Below are positions 49,778-57,426 of a DNA stretch of 64,000 nucleotides, piece by piece. Both the position numbers and the translations under genes were made by a program. The DNA is from Enterococcus silesiacus (lineage in GTDB: Bacteria; Bacillota; Bacilli; Lactobacillales; Enterococcaceae): NCBI GenBank assembly GCA_001465115.1, contig CP013614.1, positions 620,001 to 684,000 of the forward strand, in the 5' to 3' direction. Position 1 is the stretch's first letter. Every line of letters starts with the position of its first letter. The notes under the pieces are model-generated. The model was not told where the DNA came from, ran no database searches, and worked only from the letters and a program-made list of their open reading frames with translations.

Positions 49778-51121
49778 ATGTACAAAATTCTTGTGGCTGA
49801 TGATGAAAAGGTAGCTCTATTGGTTCTAGAAAGAGAATTATCCGATGCGGGTTACGATGTTTATACAGCAAATGATGGAAAAGCAGCCAGCCAGCTTATC
49901 CAAGATCAACATTTTGACATTGTCATATTGGATGTTTATATGCCATACAAAAATGGTTTTGAATTAGTGAAAGAAATCAAAAAAAAATCAACTAATACAA
50001 TCATTTTATTAGTAACGGCCTATGCGTCGATTGAAAATGCAGTAGATGCGATTAAATTAGGTGCGGAGGATTACCTGGATAAACCATATGATCTTTCTCA
50101 GTTATTACAAAAAATAGCGCAGTTACTTCAGATTCGCTTACAAAAGTCTAAAGATCATAAAATTAAAGTAACTAAAAATAGTAATTTGATTGGTGAAAGT
50201 CCTTTGATGAAAAAAATCCAATCAACGCTAGAAAAAGTTAAGGAGTTAACAACAACCGTTTTGATCACCGGTGAGAGTGGGACGGGAAAAGGGGTAGTTG
50301 CTAGAGAGCTACATTCGTTAGGAAAGTTTAAAGAGCTGCCGTTTATTCATGTTGATTGCGCTTCTTTGTCTCAAAACTTGATTGAAAGTGAACTATTTGG
50401 CTATGAAAAAGGTGCATTTACCGGAGCAAATTCTCTAAAGCAAGGAAAATTTGAAATTGCAAAAAATGGAATCATATTTTTAGATGAGGTCGGGACACTT
50501 CCACTAAATTTGCAATCCAAATTGCTTACAGTATTACAAGATAAACAATTCTATCGCATCGGCGGTGTTGAAAGTATTTCCATGCATGCTCGAGTAATCG
50601 CGGCAACAAATGAAAATATTGAAAAGAATGTTGAAACAGGACTATTTAGAGAAGATCTTTTTTATCGCTTAAATGTGATTAGAATAGAAATTCCTCCGCT
50701 ACGTTTACGAAAAGAGGATATTCCGCACTTGGCAGAAAAATTTATAGAAGAATTTTCCTTGTCGATGAATCACGATGAACTTATCATTGCGCCATATTTT
50801 CTAGAATGTTTACAAAAATATGAATGGCCAGGGAATATTCGAGAATTAGAGAACGCAATCGAAAGCTCGGTTGCGTTATGTGATGGACGAACACTTAAAG
50901 AGACCGATTTGCCAATCAATATTGCAAAAAAAGCGATACAAGCCAGTAATAGCCAAGAAAATTATTTTAAACAATCGATCAAAAATCAAGAAATTATAAC
51001 GATTTTGGAGTCATTAGAGAAGTTTGATGGACATAGAGAAAAAACAGCAAATTATTTAGGTATCACTAGGCGATCCCTTCAATATAAACTTAAAAAATAT
51101 AATCTATTGTCTAAATCGTAA
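49778..51121 (+). CDS. Sigma-54-dependent response regulator (NtrC/AtoC family)
   Basis: Protein of 447 residues with three domains. Receiver (1-120): D8, D9, phosphoacceptor D52, T80-A, K103. AAA+ domain (about 140-375): Walker A GESGTGKG, the sigma-54 contact loop GAFTGA intact, Walker B FLDEVGTL, arginine-finger region FREDLFYRL. C-terminal Fis-type helix-turn-helix (about 405-447, EKTANYLGITRRSLQYKLKKY). It should bind upstream sites and open RpoN promoters when phosphorylated by the neighbouring kinase. Start ATG has ACAGGAGGAG. The only sigma-54 promoter seen in the window is at 53577-53592, upstream of the CoA-transferase gene, making that operon the likely target. Confidence 0.93.
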   Translation: MYKILVADDEKVALLVLERELSDAGYDVYTANDGKAASQLIQDQHFDIVILDVYMPYKNGFELVKEIKKKSTNTIILLVTAYASIENAVDAIKLGAEDYLDKPYDLSQLLQKIAQLLQIRLQKSKDHKIKVTKNSNLIGESPLMKKIQSTLEKVKELTTTVLITGESGTGKGVVARELHSLGKFKELPFIHVDCASLSQNLIESELFGYEKGAFTGANSLKQGKFEIAKNGIIFLDEVGTLPLNLQSKLLTVLQDKQFYRIGGVESISMHARVIAATNENIEKNVETGLFREDLFYRLNVIRIEIPPLRLRKEDIPHLAEKFIEEFSLSMNHDELIIAPYFLECLQKYEWPGNIRELENAIESSVALCDGRTLKETDLPINIAKKAIQASNSQENYFKQSIKNQEIITILESLEKFDGHREKTANYLGITRRSLQYKLKKYNLLSKS

Positions 51122-51156
51122 GAAGGCTCAAAGTGAGTAGCAAAGGATAATTGTAT

Positions 51157-52062
51157 TCATTTCATGATCCCACTATTAAAAAAATCGATGAGTGCGCCAT
51201 GTAAAATGATTTCAGCTGGATTATAAAAACTTTTTAGAGGTCTATAAAGACCAATATCAAAAGAAAGAGACTCTTTGAATTTTTTTTGTAAAAAGTAGTT
51301 TTGCTTAGCAGATTTTTTAGGCATTATAGGCATGATAACGATCTTATTAGAATCTTTAGTCGTTTCTAATAAATACTCCCATGAAGTTGAAGTAAATTGA
51401 ATTTTTGCTTTAGGAAACGCGTGCTTCAGTTTTTTTAGAACAATATGGTAAGATGTTAAACTTTTTTGAAACGTCCCTACAGGGTAACCTTTTAAATCAG
51501 ACCAATCGATTTTATCCAGTTCAGCCAAATCGTGGTGAATACTCATATAAGCAGCGTATTCGCCTAGGCGAATAGAATACTCTTCGAACTGATTTTTATT
51601 AAGAGCTGCAGGCTGTACTAACACAGCGATATCTAGAGCATTGTCTAGTAATAATGCTTTTAATTCATTGGCACTTTGCTCAATGATTTCTATACCTATA
51701 TTCTTATGATGGGAAATAAATTCTGGTAGAAAGGGTATAAAATAGCTTCTGAGTAAGGTAGGCGGAATACCAATACGGACACTGCCAACCAATTTATTCG
51801 CTTCGTTTTTGATGGCTTTGAGCATTTCTTGATGCTTTTGAACGATCTCTAAAGCGTATCTATATAAAACATGACCTGCGGGCGTCAATTCGTTAAGCCG
51901 GCCATTTTTTCTAGTGAATAACAAAATCCCCTCACCATTTTCAAAGTTTGAAACGACTTGGCTTAATGCTGATTGCGTAATATGTACTTTTTCAGCTGCC
52001 AGCGTCAAGTTAAAGTCACATTCTACTATTTTGATGAAGTAGACTAGTTGTGTAATATCCAT
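51157..52062 (-). CDS. LysR family transcriptional regulator
   Basis: Protein of 301 residues: winged helix-turn-helix at the N-terminus (MDITQLVYFIKIVECDFNLTLAAEKVHITQSALSQVV region) and a substrate-binding domain beginning near residue 90 (GSVRIGIPPTLLRSYFIPFLPEFI). The ATG at 52062 is chosen because CGAGGGA precedes it and the helix-turn-helix starts there; an in-frame start 19 codons upstream would only add a non-conserved tail. It follows the FabK-like gene on the minus strand and lies between the two-component genes and the CoA pathway. It may sense a pathway acid or its CoA ester. No terminator was seen between it and the convergent response-regulator gene. Confidence 0.88.
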   Translation of the reverse strand: MDITQLVYFIKIVECDFNLTLAAEKVHITQSALSQVVSNFENGEGILLFTRKNGRLNELTPAGHVLYRYALEIVQKHQEMLKAIKNEANKLVGSVRIGIPPTLLRSYFIPFLPEFISHHKNIGIEIIEQSANELKALLLDNALDIAVLVQPAALNKNQFEEYSIRLGEYAAYMSIHHDLAELDKIDWSDLKGYPVGTFQKSLTSYHIVLKKLKHAFPKAKIQFTSTSWEYLLETTKDSNKIVIMPIMPKKSAKQNYFLQKKFKESLSFDIGLYRPLKSFYNPAEIILHGALIDFFNSGIMK

Positions 52063-52112
52063 AAGTATTCCCTCGTTTTCATTTTTTAGCCAAGATAAGA
52101 CTAATATGTAAA

Positions 52113-52149
52113 TGTGCATACCAGAGAATTAACTTCGCTGATATGCACA
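52113..52149. other. Inverted repeat between the FabK-like and LysR genes
   Basis: TGTGCATA (52113-52120) and TATGCACA (52142-52149), with a further CAG/CTG match inside. Could be an mRNA hairpin that weakens read-through from the FabK-like gene, or a LysR binding site. No T-run follows on the minus strand. Confidence 0.5.
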
Positions 52150-52162
52150 AAACTGATTATTT

Positions 52163-53125
52163 TTATCCGTGGTGGGGTGCGTTTGAAAAGGTAAAATCAA
52201 CAGCAGATAGTTTGTTTTTCAAGTTTTCTGCTTCGTTAAACATTTCTTTAATCATATCAGAAACAGACTCTTCTTTGTTTAACATACCTGAAATTTCTCC
52301 AGCCATAACAGAACCGTTGATAACGTCATCTTCAAAAACGGCTTTTTTTAAGGCACCTTGGCTAATCGAATTCAACTCTTCGTCAGTAGCATTTTGCTTT
52401 TCAAGTTCTGCATATTTTGTAGAGAGAGGATTGGCAATTGTTCTAACTGGGGCACCATGTGAACTTCCAGTAATCAGAGTCGAAGTGTCAGTCGCCTCAA
52501 GTACTAATTGTTTAAACTTTTCACGTACAGGACATTCTTTGGCAAGTAAAAAACGCGTACCAACTTGAACACCAGAAGCACCGAGCGCAAATGCTGCTAA
52601 AACACCTCTGCCGTCACCGATGCCACCAGCTGCAATTACAGGAATTGAGACTGCATCTACGACCTGAGGCCAAAGCGGAAGCGAGCTAAGTGAGCCAATA
52701 TGCCCACCAGCTTCCATTCCTTCCGCTACCACAGCATCTGCACCAAGTGCTTCCATTTTTTTTGCTATTTTTACATTTGGTATAACTGGAATCACTATTA
52801 TACCAGCTGCTTTCCACTTTTCAATAAATTTTTTGGGTGAGCCAGCTCCAGTAGTGACAATTGGAACATTATACTTGATTACAAGTTCGGAGATTGCCTC
52901 AGAATTTTGATCCATAAGCATAATATTTACTGCAAATGGTCTGCTTGTATTTGCTTGGATCAGTTTGATTTCGGCTTCGATTTCAGCAGGTGTTCTACCA
53001 CCAGCAGCTAAGATACCTAATCCACCAGCATTTGAGACAGCAGATATTAGCGGTTCACGGGATATTTGTGCCATTGCGCCTTGGAAAATTGGATAGTCAA
53101 TGCCTAACATTTTTGTTACATTCAT
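52163..53125 (-). CDS. FabK-like FMN enoyl reductase / nitronate monooxygenase family
   Basis: Protein of 320 residues with the FabK/NMO TIM-barrel pattern: start MLGIDYPIFQGAMAQIS, GGLGILAAGG, PFAVNIMLM, VTTGAG, GADAVVAEGMEAGGHIG, IPVIAAGGIGDGRG and GVQVGTRF. It is much closer to FabK (enoyl-ACP reductase II of pneumococcus, including the EGMEAGGHIG block) than to classical nitronate monooxygenases. A stand-alone copy outside any fatty-acid-synthesis cluster, divergent from the CoA-transferase gene, suggests a reductase acting on enoyl-CoA or enoyl acids in this pathway; that is inference. AAAGGAG precedes the ATG by 11 bases. Confidence 0.85.
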   Translation of the reverse strand: MNVTKMLGIDYPIFQGAMAQISREPLISAVSNAGGLGILAAGGRTPAEIEAEIKLIQANTSRPFAVNIMLMDQNSEAISELVIKYNVPIVTTGAGSPKKFIEKWKAAGIIVIPVIPNVKIAKKMEALGADAVVAEGMEAGGHIGSLSSLPLWPQVVDAVSIPVIAAGGIGDGRGVLAAFALGASGVQVGTRFLLAKECPVREKFKQLVLEATDTSTLITGSSHGAPVRTIANPLSTKYAELEKQNATDEELNSISQGALKKAVFEDDVINGSVMAGEISGMLNKEESVSDMIKEMFNEAENLKNKLSAVDFTFSNAPHHG

Positions 53126-53431
53126 AAAATGATCTACTCCTTTGTATTTGTTGTATAAGATAAATGTTCAGATAAGATGAAACCTCATATATAGAAAACA
53201 TACATCGTTGATTGGGGTGTAGCTACTATTCTGTTTTCATTGCCTTTAGTTTATTTTAGGGCTTGAAACACACGTTCATTATAAATTCCCCTTTCTTTGT
53301 GTACGTGAACAGAAGCTTAATAAGCAAACGATCTATCTTATAGTTATTTATTAAGCAATTTAGATACCAATTTATTCAAGCTAGAGCTAGGAGCGCTTTT
53401 TTAAGCGTTTTATACAAATTTGATCGAGTTA

Positions 53432-53461
53432 TTGTGAAAAAATGTGAATATTCTTTCACAA
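53432..53461. promoter_or_regulatory. Candidate enhancer dyad 1 for the sigma-54 activator
   Basis: Perfect arms TTGTGAAA (53432-53439) and TTTCACAA (53454-53461), 14 bases apart, about 115-145 bases upstream of the -24/-12 promoter, a usual distance for NtrC-type enhancer sites. Binding protein inferred only. Confidence 0.5.
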
Positions 53462-53474
53462 CAAAAAAGCTACC

Positions 53475-53493
53475 TTGTACTAAAAATGTACAA
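53475..53493. promoter_or_regulatory. Candidate enhancer dyad 2
   Basis: Arms TTGTAC (53475-53480) and GTACAA (53488-53493), 7 bases apart, about 85-100 bases upstream of the sigma-54 promoter. Confidence 0.4.
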
Positions 53494-53576
53494 AAATAAA
53501 ACAAAACAGTTTATAAATCCAGCTAGAAATCATACAGGAAGGCGGAAGAGGTCAATTTTTGCTTATTTGTAATAAT

Positions 53577-53592
53577 TGGCATGGCTTTTGCT
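53577..53592 (+). promoter_or_regulatory. Sigma-54 (RpoN) -24/-12 promoter of the CoA operon
   Basis: TGGCATGGCTTTTGCT matches the consensus TGGCACG-N4-TTGCT with one difference (C to T) and exact spacing: GG at 53578-53579 and GC at 53590-53591. Transcription should start near 53603, 27 bases before the CoA-transferase ATG. Confidence 0.85.
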
Positions 53593-53629
53593 TTTATTGT
53601 TTTGAAACTAAAAAAGAAAGGATTTGAAA

Positions 53630-54847
53630 ATGATGGAGAGAAAACTTCCTCTAGAAGGAATCAAAGTTGTTGAATTAGGTACTCACGTAGCTGTTCCAAA
53701 TGCTACTCGATTCATGGCAGATTGGGGAGCAGAGGTGATTAAGGTAGAAGGGGTACGTGGAGAAGAATGGCGTGTCATTGGAAATTCTTACTATACACCT
53801 GTTGCGGATGATGAGAATCCCATTTTTACTGTTCAAAATGCGAATAAAGAATTTATCGCAATTGATTTAAAAAATCCAGATGGAATGGAAATAATGAAAA
53901 AACTAATTCGTGAAGCAGATATATTTATCAGTAATGTTCGCTTAAATTCATTGAAGAAAATGAAGTTAGATTATGAGGCGGTCAAACCATTAAATCCGCA
54001 AATTATTTATTGTCATTTTACTGGCTTTGGGTATGAAGGACCAGATAGAAATCGACCAGGATTCGATATGGCTGCTTATTGGGCAAGATCTGGTGCTATG
54101 AGTGATTGGGTCAGTAAAGGGGACTATCCAATCAAACCGCCAGGTGGTTTCGGAGATGCTACTGTTAGTGCGAATATCTGCTCTGGAATCTTAGCTGCAT
54201 TGTATGCAAGAACCCAGTCAGGTAAAGGAACCTTTTTAACTAGTTCATTATATTCAAGTGCAATTTGGTACAATTCAACCGGAATTGTTTCTACGCAGGA
54301 GAAATATGGAAACGTTTACCCTAAAGATAAAAATCAACCAGTAAATCCTTTTTCTCATATTTATAAATGCAAGGATGAAGAATACGTGATTATTACCGTT
54401 CTTGATTACAATAACAGCTGGGAGAAAATGGTTACGATGCTTGGCTTTAGTGAGTATCTTAATGATGAGCGCTTTAATACGATTCTGGCGGTTCGGGAAA
54501 ATATGGATGAATTCATTAAAATTATCAATCATGCCTTCTTGAAAAAAGATCGTGAAGAGTGGTGTCAATTGTTTGATCAAGCGGATATCGTTTACGAAAA
54601 ATTAGCTCATATGAGTGAGGTTACTAAAGATCCTCAAGCTTGGGAAAATAATTTCTTAACAGAAGTTACCTTTCCAAATAATAATACAGCAATTTTACCA
54701 ACGGTACCAATTCAGTTTTCAGAATATGAGGTAACTAAGTACATTCCTTCTGGAAAAGTTGGAAGAGACTCACTAGAAATTTTACAAAAATTAGGCTATT
54801 CAGAAGCAGAATTTGCTGAATTGGTAGAGAAAAAAGCCATCAAATAA
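53630..54847 (+). CDS. Type III CoA-transferase (CaiB/BaiF family; FldA/HadA-like)
   Basis: Protein of 405 residues. Family blocks: LEGIKVVELGTHVAVPNATRF, DWGAEVIKVEG, the FTVQNANKEFIAIDLKNPDG segment, and GFGYEGPDRNRPGFD with the catalytic Asp at about residue 146, which forms an anhydride with the acid during transfer. The DWGAEVIKVEGVRGEEWR and FDMAAYWARSGAMSD wording resembles clostridial FldA/HadA enzymes that charge aryl-lactates, cinnamates or 2-hydroxyisocaproate; this hint is from memory. It should be the pathway entry, moving CoA from an acyl-CoA to the imported acid. The ATG at 53630 follows AGAAAGGA; the next codon is also ATG. First gene after the sigma-54 promoter. Confidence 0.9.
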   Translation: MMERKLPLEGIKVVELGTHVAVPNATRFMADWGAEVIKVEGVRGEEWRVIGNSYYTPVADDENPIFTVQNANKEFIAIDLKNPDGMEIMKKLIREADIFISNVRLNSLKKMKLDYEAVKPLNPQIIYCHFTGFGYEGPDRNRPGFDMAAYWARSGAMSDWVSKGDYPIKPPGGFGDATVSANICSGILAALYARTQSGKGTFLTSSLYSSAIWYNSTGIVSTQEKYGNVYPKDKNQPVNPFSHIYKCKDEEYVIITVLDYNNSWEKMVTMLGFSEYLNDERFNTILAVRENMDEFIKIINHAFLKKDREEWCQLFDQADIVYEKLAHMSEVTKDPQAWENNFLTEVTFPNNNTAILPTVPIQFSEYEVTKYIPSGKVGRDSLEILQKLGYSEAEFAELVEKKAIK

Positions 54848-54892
54848 GCAAGATGGAACCGTTTAAGATTCTATTGAAAAAGGAGAGTAAAT

Positions 54893-55672
54893 ATGCCAAC
54901 ATTTGATCATTTTATATGCGAAGTCACAGGTGCAACAGCAGTGTTGACAATTAATCGTCCAGAAGTTCGAAATGCTTTAAATCAAGCATGTTGGAAGGAA
55001 ATATTAGAGTTTGTAACTTGGGTCGATCAAGAAGCAAGCGTCAAAACAGTCATTATTACAGGAGCGGGTGAGAAAGCTTTTGTTGCTGGAGCTGATTTAA
55101 AGTCAGTCTCAGAGCTAAATAGTGTTTCTGCAGTAAATTCAAACTCAATGAGTGCGTTAAAAGCAATTACCAATAGCTCCAAAGTATTTATTGCAGCGGT
55201 CAATGGTTATGCATTTGGTGGAGGCTGTGAATTAAGTTTAGCATGTGATTTACGCCTTGCCTCTGAAAATGCTCGCTTTGGTTTACCGGAAACGGGTTTG
55301 GGGTTGATTCCAGGCGCGGGTGGCACACAGCGACTTCCAAGAATCGTCGGAATCGGTGTGGCCAATGAAATGATTCTTGGAGGGCGCATTTTAACTGGGG
55401 AACAGGCAGTCAATTATGGTTTAGCAATGAAATGTGTTCCCTTGGGCCAACTGCTAAAAGAGGCCAATGAGCTAGCAGATACGATTAATAAAAAAGCTCC
55501 CTTGGCTATCAGCTATGCAAAAAAATGTGTGCGGCAGGCTTTATCAATCGACGAAAACAGTGGGCTTGCACTTGAAAACCAATCGTTTGCTATTTTAATG
55601 TCTAGTGAAGATAAAAAAGAAGGAATTGCAGCATTCTTTGAGAAGCGTCAAGCAGATTTTAAAAATAAATAA
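54893..55672 (+). CDS. Enoyl-CoA hydratase (crotonase family)
   Basis: Protein of 259 residues. Oxyanion-hole segments AFVAGADLK (62-70) and NGYAFGGGCEL (104-114); both catalytic glutamates are present, E113 (GGGCELSL) and E133 (LPETGLGLIPGAGGTQR). It should add water to a trans-2-enoyl-CoA to give the 3-hydroxyacyl-CoA. It is second in the operon, 45 bases after the CoA-transferase, with AAAGGAG before the ATG. Chain length and side group of the substrate are not visible from sequence. Confidence 0.92.
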   Translation: MPTFDHFICEVTGATAVLTINRPEVRNALNQACWKEILEFVTWVDQEASVKTVIITGAGEKAFVAGADLKSVSELNSVSAVNSNSMSALKAITNSSKVFIAAVNGYAFGGGCELSLACDLRLASENARFGLPETGLGLIPGAGGTQRLPRIVGIGVANEMILGGRILTGEQAVNYGLAMKCVPLGQLLKEANELADTINKKAPLAISYAKKCVRQALSIDENSGLALENQSFAILMSSEDKKEGIAAFFEKRQADFKNK

Positions 55673-55717
55673 TCAGCTACTTAAGCTCTTTCAGCTGTTA
55701 AAACAGGAGGAATGTAT

Positions 55718-56503
55718 ATGTATGAAACGATTATCTATGAAGTGAAAAATAACGTAGCAACAATTACAATCAATCGTCCAGATGTTAGTAATGCTTTTTC
55801 GCTCAAAACGTATTCAGAGGTCAAAATAGCCTTAGAGCTTTCAGGAAAAGATGCAGAGGTTCGTGCAGTCGTGATTACAGGAAGCGGAAAAAATTTTTCA
55901 GCAGGTGGAGATGTCAATCGCTTTAAGACGTTAATTGAAACAGAAGAATTTTTACCGCCAGAAGGAGTGATTGCAGCCGGTGCGATGACTCGAGCTGTAA
56001 AATTGTGTCCAAAGCCTGTTGTTGCCAAAATCAATGGAGTGGCAGCAGGTGCCGGTTGTTCATTAGCGTTAGCTTGTGATTTTAGAGTGATGGATGAAAA
56101 AAGTAAATTGGCGATGGCCTTTATTAATATGGGTTTTAGCGGTGATACAGGTGGGATTTATTTTTTGAATCGAATGGTAGGAACAGCAAAAACCACTGAA
56201 ATGTTAGTACTTGCAGAACCAGTCAAAGCCCAAGAAGCACATGCTTTGGGGTTGACCACTAAACTTGGAAAAGAAGGCGAGCTTGATACAACAACAACTG
56301 AATTAATTGAAAAGTTACTGCAAAAACCGACACAGGCGATCGCTAAACAAAAAGCCTTGAATTACGAATTTTTCTTCTCTGATTTAGAACAGTTCAACGA
56401 AAGAGAAGCGCAATATATGGTGGAATGTGGCAAAACAAAAGACCACCAAGAAGCGGTTTATGCTTTTTTAGAAAAGAGAAAACCGAATTTTACTGGAAAA
56501 TAA
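55718..56503 (+). CDS. Enoyl-CoA isomerase-like crotonase (PaaG-like, lacks hydratase glutamates)
   Basis: Protein of 261 residues with crotonase fold segments NFSAGGDVNRF and NGVAAGAGCSLALACD. The first hydratase Glu is replaced by Ser115, the second by Phe136, while an Asp (D143, in MGFSGDTGG) sits where isomerases of the PaaG type have their catalytic Asp. It is therefore more likely to move a double bond (delta3 to delta2, or a related shift) than to hydrate. The ATG at 55718 is seven bases after AGGAGG; the ATG at 55712 is too close. It lies between the hydratase and the dehydrogenase, as expected for a pathway that must bring an unsaturated acid into the 2-enoyl form. Confidence 0.85.
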   Translation: MYETIIYEVKNNVATITINRPDVSNAFSLKTYSEVKIALELSGKDAEVRAVVITGSGKNFSAGGDVNRFKTLIETEEFLPPEGVIAAGAMTRAVKLCPKPVVAKINGVAAGAGCSLALACDFRVMDEKSKLAMAFINMGFSGDTGGIYFLNRMVGTAKTTEMLVLAEPVKAQEAHALGLTTKLGKEGELDTTTTELIEKLLQKPTQAIAKQKALNYEFFFSDLEQFNEREAQYMVECGKTKDHQEAVYAFLEKRKPNFTGK

Positions 56504-56525
56504 TAAATAATATGGAGGAAGTAAA

Positions 56526-57395
56526 ATGAAAATCAATGATCTGAAAAAAGTAGCTGTCATCGGTGGTGGCTTGATGGGGCGTCAAATCGCCTTAAATACA
56601 GCAATATATGGTGTTGATACCTATGTTGCTGATGCAAACCCAGAGATTTTACCCGTTATCAAGGAATGGGAGGAAACCTATTTAGAAGGTCGAATCAACA
56701 AAGGAAAATTAACTGCAGAACAAGTAGCAACAACAAAACAACATTTTCATATTGCAAATTCAATCGAGGAAGCAGTAACCGATGCAGATTTAGTTATTGA
56801 AGCAATTATCGAAAATAAAGAAATCAAGCAAGAATTTTTTACTAATTTAAACAAACTTGTTAGAAAAGATACCATCATTGCAACCAATTCCAGCTTTTTA
56901 TATTCCTCTATGTTTGAAGACTGTGTTGATAATCCTACCCGATTAGCTAATTTACATTTCTTTAACCCTGCGTTAGTCATGAAGCTGACAGAAGTTGTGC
57001 AAGGACCTCAGACAAGTGATGAAACAGTACAATTTCTCCTCGATTTTTCCAGGAAAACAGGGAAAGATCCAGTTTGGGTTAAAAAGGAAATAGAAGGCTT
57101 TATCGCTAATCGTATCCTACGGGCAGTCGCTAATGAAGCACTTTATTTAGTAGAAGAAGGAGTCGCAACGCCAGAAGAAATCGATATTGCAGCAGAAAAA
57201 GGCTTGAATTATCCGATGGGACCTTTCAAATTAATGGATTTGACAGGTGTCGATCTAAGCTATTTCAATTTAAAACGAGTGTACGATGAAACGGGAGAAA
57301 AGCGAGCGGGCTTTGATCTTCTTAAAAAGAAATATGAAGCAAATGAATGGGGCAGAAAGACTGGCAAAGGCTGGTATGAGTATCCTAAAAAATAA
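56526..57395 (+). CDS. 3-hydroxyacyl-CoA dehydrogenase (3-hydroxybutyryl-CoA dehydrogenase family)
   Basis: Protein of 289 residues: NAD-binding GGGLMG (13-18) with acidic residue after the second strand (ADAN), the ATNSSFL segment, catalytic His in NLHFFNPALVMKLTEVV paired with Glu, and the C-terminal helical domain (EGFIANRILRAVANEALYLVEEGVATPEEIDIA). Stand-alone short form, not fused to a hydratase. It oxidises the 3-hydroxyacyl-CoA to the 3-oxoacyl-CoA. ATG follows ATGGAGGAAG; the gene starts 22 bases after the isomerase. Confidence 0.93.
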   Translation: MKINDLKKVAVIGGGLMGRQIALNTAIYGVDTYVADANPEILPVIKEWEETYLEGRINKGKLTAEQVATTKQHFHIANSIEEAVTDADLVIEAIIENKEIKQEFFTNLNKLVRKDTIIATNSSFLYSSMFEDCVDNPTRLANLHFFNPALVMKLTEVVQGPQTSDETVQFLLDFSRKTGKDPVWVKKEIEGFIANRILRAVANEALYLVEEGVATPEEIDIAAEKGLNYPMGPFKLMDLTGVDLSYFNLKRVYDETGEKRAGFDLLKKKYEANEWGRKTGKGWYEYPKK

Positions 57396-57426
57396 TCACA
57401 GGGCAAAATGACGAAGGAGATATCTT

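Larger units (their letters stand above)
53126..53629. other. Regulatory region between the FabK-like gene and the CoA operon
   Basis: 504 bases without a gene. It holds an inverted repeat with arms CGCTT/AAGCG at about 53393-53407 that ends in T-rich sequence, two further dyads (53432-53461 and 53475-53493) and the sigma-54 promoter at 53577-53592. Confidence 0.6.

Noticed and set aside
49533..49871. 112-codon minus-strand frame at the kinase/response-regulator junction
   Set aside because: Overlaps both genes and shows no coding features.
52143..52568. 141-codon plus-strand frame opposite the FabK-like gene
   Set aside because: Ser/Phe-rich antisense translation of a conserved gene; the start lies in the intergenic dyad without a ribosome binding site.
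53630..57395. Carnitine (cai) operon, suggested by the CaiB family and crotonase genes
   Set aside because: No CaiC ligase, CaiA dehydrogenase or BCCT carrier is present, and thiolase plus 3-hydroxyacyl-CoA dehydrogenase do not fit carnitine reduction.
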